DNA of 8,042 nt. Origin: an uncultured Bacteroidales bacterium (GTDB taxonomy: Bacteria > Bacteroidota > Bacteroidia > Bacteroidales > P3). The position numbers were made by a program, and so were the translations under genes. The notes below the pieces were generated by a model, which was given only the letters and a program-made list of their open reading frames with translations, had not been told where the DNA came from and did not search any database. The DNA lies in the NCBI GenBank assembly GCA_947179195.1, contig CAMXAS010000051.1, positions 1 through 8,042 on the forward strand. Direction: 5' to 3'. Each line of letters opens with the position of its first letter. The first letter of the stretch is position 1. Of this stretch, positions 6,200-8,042 are shown piece by piece.

Positions 6200-7234
6200 A
6201 TGAACGAACATTTGGACCCGGAAAAAGAACGGCTCTCGCCCTCGGACAAGGAAATCGAGAAGGCGTTGCGGCCGTCGCTTTTCGATAGTTTCCAAGGACA
6301 GGACGCCATCGTGGAGAACCTCAAGGTCTTCGTCATGGCCGCCAAGATGCGGCAGGAGGCCTTGGACCACGTTCTGCTGCACGGCCCTCCCGGCTTGGGC
6401 AAGACGACGCTTTCGTACATCATCGCCAACGAATTGGGCGTACAGATGAAGACGACCTCCGGCCCGGTGCTGGACAAGCCCGGCGAACTGGCCGGCCTGC
6501 TGACTAGCCTGCAACCCAACGACGTGCTGTTTATCGACGAAATCCACCGGTTGAGCCCGATTGTGGAGGAATATCTCTACTCGGCCATGGAGGATTACCG
6601 CATCGACATCATGATTGAAAGCGGCCCCAACGCCCGCAGCGTGCAGATTACGCTCAACCCGTTTACGCTCATCGGGGCCACGACGCGCTCCGGCCTGCTG
6701 ACCGCCCCCTTGCGCTCGCGATTCGGCATCAGCGCACGCCTGGCCTACTACCCCGCCGACACGTTGCGCCGCATCATCGAACGCTCGGCCGAATTGTTGG
6801 ACGTGCCGATCGAAAAGAACGCGGCCTCCGAAATCGCGCGGCGCAGCCGCGGCACGCCCCGTATCGCCAACCTGCTGTTGCGCCGCGTGCGCGACTTCGC
6901 CCAAATCAAGGGGGACGGCGTGATTGACGTGCCCATCGTGCAGCACGCCCTGCAAGCGTTGAACGTGGACAAACACGGCTTGGACGAAATGGACAACCGC
7001 ATCCTGTCGGTCATCGTGGATAAGTTCCGCGGCGGCCCCGTGGGGCTGAACACGATTGCGACGGCCGTGGGCGAAGACCCCGGCACGATAGAAGAAGTCT
7101 ATGAACCCTTCCTGATACAAGAGGGCTATCTCATGCGCACGCCGCGCGGACGGGAGGCCACCTCGGCCGCCTACAAACATTTGGGACGTATGCCGGGGCT
7201 GAGCCGTGACGCGCAGGCCTCGCTGTTCGAGTGA
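6200..7234 (+). CDS. ruvB: Holliday junction branch migration helicase RuvB
   Basis: RuvB is the AAA+ motor that, as hexameric rings with RuvA, drives branch migration of Holliday junctions during recombinational repair. The 344-residue length is normal for the family. Visible motifs are Walker A GPPGLGKT (62-69), Walker B FIDEIH (111-116), sensor 1 GATTRSG (159-165), the LRSRFG box with the arginine finger region (171-176), and the C-terminal winged-helix DNA-binding part, including GGPVGLNTIA (278-287) and RTPRGR (313-318). The ATG at 6200 gives the usual short N-terminus before LRPSLFDSFQGQ. It has a 1-base gap to queG and is divergent from the hydrogenase operon. ruvA and ruvC are not in the window, as is common in Bacteroidota. 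Confidence 0.97.
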   Translation: MNEHLDPEKERLSPSDKEIEKALRPSLFDSFQGQDAIVENLKVFVMAAKMRQEALDHVLLHGPPGLGKTTLSYIIANELGVQMKTTSGPVLDKPGELAGLLTSLQPNDVLFIDEIHRLSPIVEEYLYSAMEDYRIDIMIESGPNARSVQITLNPFTLIGATTRSGLLTAPLRSRFGISARLAYYPADTLRRIIERSAELLDVPIEKNAASEIARRSRGTPRIANLLLRRVRDFAQIKGDGVIDVPIVQHALQALNVDKHGLDEMDNRILSVIVDKFRGGPVGLNTIATAVGEDPGTIEEVYEPFLIQEGYLMRTPRGREATSAAYKHLGRMPGLSRDAQASLFE

Positions 7235-7235
7235 C

Positions 7236-8042
7236 ATGGCGGCTTCCATCCTCTTGAACGCGGCCGCCTTCAAGGCCGAAGCCCTGCGCTTGGGCGCGGC
7301 CGAGGTCGGCGTGGCCGCCGCCGGCACACTGGCCTCCGAATGGCCTTATCTGCAAGCCTATCTGAACGCCGGCGCCCAAGGCGACATGGCCTATTTGGCC
7401 CGCTCGCCCGAAACCCGTTGCCATCCCGAACGTTTGTTGCCCGACGTGCGCACGGTGGCCGTCTGCGCCTTCAGCTATTTTCCCCGCCCCGACCGATATG
7501 CGTATCATCCGCGCATCGCCCGTTTCGCGCAAGGCGAAGACTATCACCGCGTCATCCGGCGATTCCTCAAACAGATGGCGGCCTATCTGAACCGACGCCA
7601 TCCCGATGCCCGCTGCCGCGGCTTCGTCGATACCGCCCCGATTTTGGAAAAGGCCTGGGCCGTGCGGGCCGGCTTAGGGCGTATCGGGCGCAACGACCTG
7701 TTGCAAACCCCGCGTTTGGGAACTTATCTGTTTTTGGGCCTGCTGCTGACCGATGTGCCGGCCGACACTTACGACCGTGCGCCGGAGGACGCGGCGGGCC
7801 TGCCGGCCAACTGCCTGCATTGCCGCGCCTGCGTGGACGCCTGTCCCACCGGCGCGCTCTCGTTCGAGGGCGCGCCGCGCCTGCGGGCGGACCGATGCCT
7901 GGCCTATGCCACGATAGAACAACGGGCGGATGACAATGGCCGCAAGGTGTTTCCGCCCCTGCGCCCGCAGGCGGCAGGCGCTCCGCCGCTCGCCATCTTC
8001 GGCTGCGACCGTTGCCAGACCGTCTGCCCCGCCAACCGGCCG
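7236..8042 (+). CDS. queG: Epoxyqueuosine reductase QueG, 3' end cut by window edge
   Basis: QueG reduces epoxyqueuosine to queuosine in tRNA, the last step of queuosine synthesis, using cobalamin and two [4Fe-4S] clusters. The frame is open for 269 residues of an expected ~310-320. Evidence includes the family signature VDTAPILEKAWAVRAGLGRI (131-150) with catalytic-position Asp132, the ferredoxin motif CLHCRACVDACP (Cys193, 196, 199, 203), and the second cluster motif GCDRCQTVCPAN (Cys257, 260, 264); Cys221 may also ligate. The usual GDMAYL stretch is at 49-54. The ATG at 7236-7238 falls one base after the ruvB stop, so translation is probably coupled. Residues ~175-190 and 238-252 form Pro/Ala-rich loops. 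The C-terminal part is outside the window. Confidence 0.94.
   Translation, partial: MAASILLNAAAFKAEALRLGAAEVGVAAAGTLASEWPYLQAYLNAGAQGDMAYLARSPETRCHPERLLPDVRTVAVCAFSYFPRPDRYAYHPRIARFAQGEDYHRVIRRFLKQMAAYLNRRHPDARCRGFVDTAPILEKAWAVRAGLGRIGRNDLLQTPRLGTYLFLGLLLTDVPADTYDRAPEDAAGLPANCLHCRACVDACPTGALSFEGAPRLRADRCLAYATIEQRADDNGRKVFPPLRPQAAGAPPLAIFGCDRCQTVCPANRP

Noticed and set aside
6182..7327. A 381-codon open frame on the minus strand opposite ruvB
   Set aside because: It covers ruvB, which is unmistakable, extends into the promoter region and the start of queG, and shows no recognisable domain.

Overview
The window looks like a stretch of a Bacteroidota chromosome, most likely order Bacteroidales. 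The evidence is the gene content, a divergent intergenic region with promoter elements of the Bacteroidota type (TTG, then TAnnTTTG after a 19-base spacer), the weak Shine-Dalgarno signals, and an anaerobic [FeFe]-hydrogenase lifestyle. GC content is high for the order by eye. A Rikenellaceae/Alistipes-like host is my guess and is not proven by the sequence.

Layout. From about 6068 leftwards, six genes lie head to tail on the minus strand. In transcription order they are: a small thioredoxin-like [2Fe-2S] protein (5808-6068); a group B-type [FeFe] hydrogenase (4208-5668); a second small thioredoxin-like [2Fe-2S] protein (3951-4205); a PAS-containing, sensory-type (group C, HydS-like) [FeFe] hydrogenase (2103-3857); a SpoIIE/PP2C-type phosphatase with an extra C-terminal domain (837-2090); and the Xer-type tyrosine recombinase xerD, cut by the left edge (1-818). 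To the right, on the plus strand, are ruvB (6200-7234) and, one base after its stop, queG (7236 to the right edge, truncated). The two gene blocks diverge from a 131-base region with a promoter candidate for each direction.

How the genes fit together. The group B enzyme keeps all the H-cluster ligands and the proton-transfer cysteine, so it is the probable hydrogen-cycling enzyme. The two small [2Fe-2S] proteins flanking it are plausible electron carriers or subunits. The second hydrogenase has alanine where catalytic enzymes have the proton-relay cysteine. It also carries an Fes-type four-cysteine domain and a PAS domain, and sits 12 bases upstream of the phosphatase gene. This suggests a module in which H2 or redox state is sensed and passed on as protein dephosphorylation. 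A hairpin followed by a T-run (3876-3919) separates the enzyme half of the operon from the sensor/phosphatase half and could set their ratio. No maturase genes (hydE, hydF, hydG), flavin subunit, kinase or STAS partner are in the window, so these must lie elsewhere if the system works as inferred.

xerD, ruvB and queG are ordinary housekeeping genes (chromosome dimer resolution, Holliday junction migration, queuosine synthesis). No tRNA, rRNA, CRISPR array or insertion sequence was seen.
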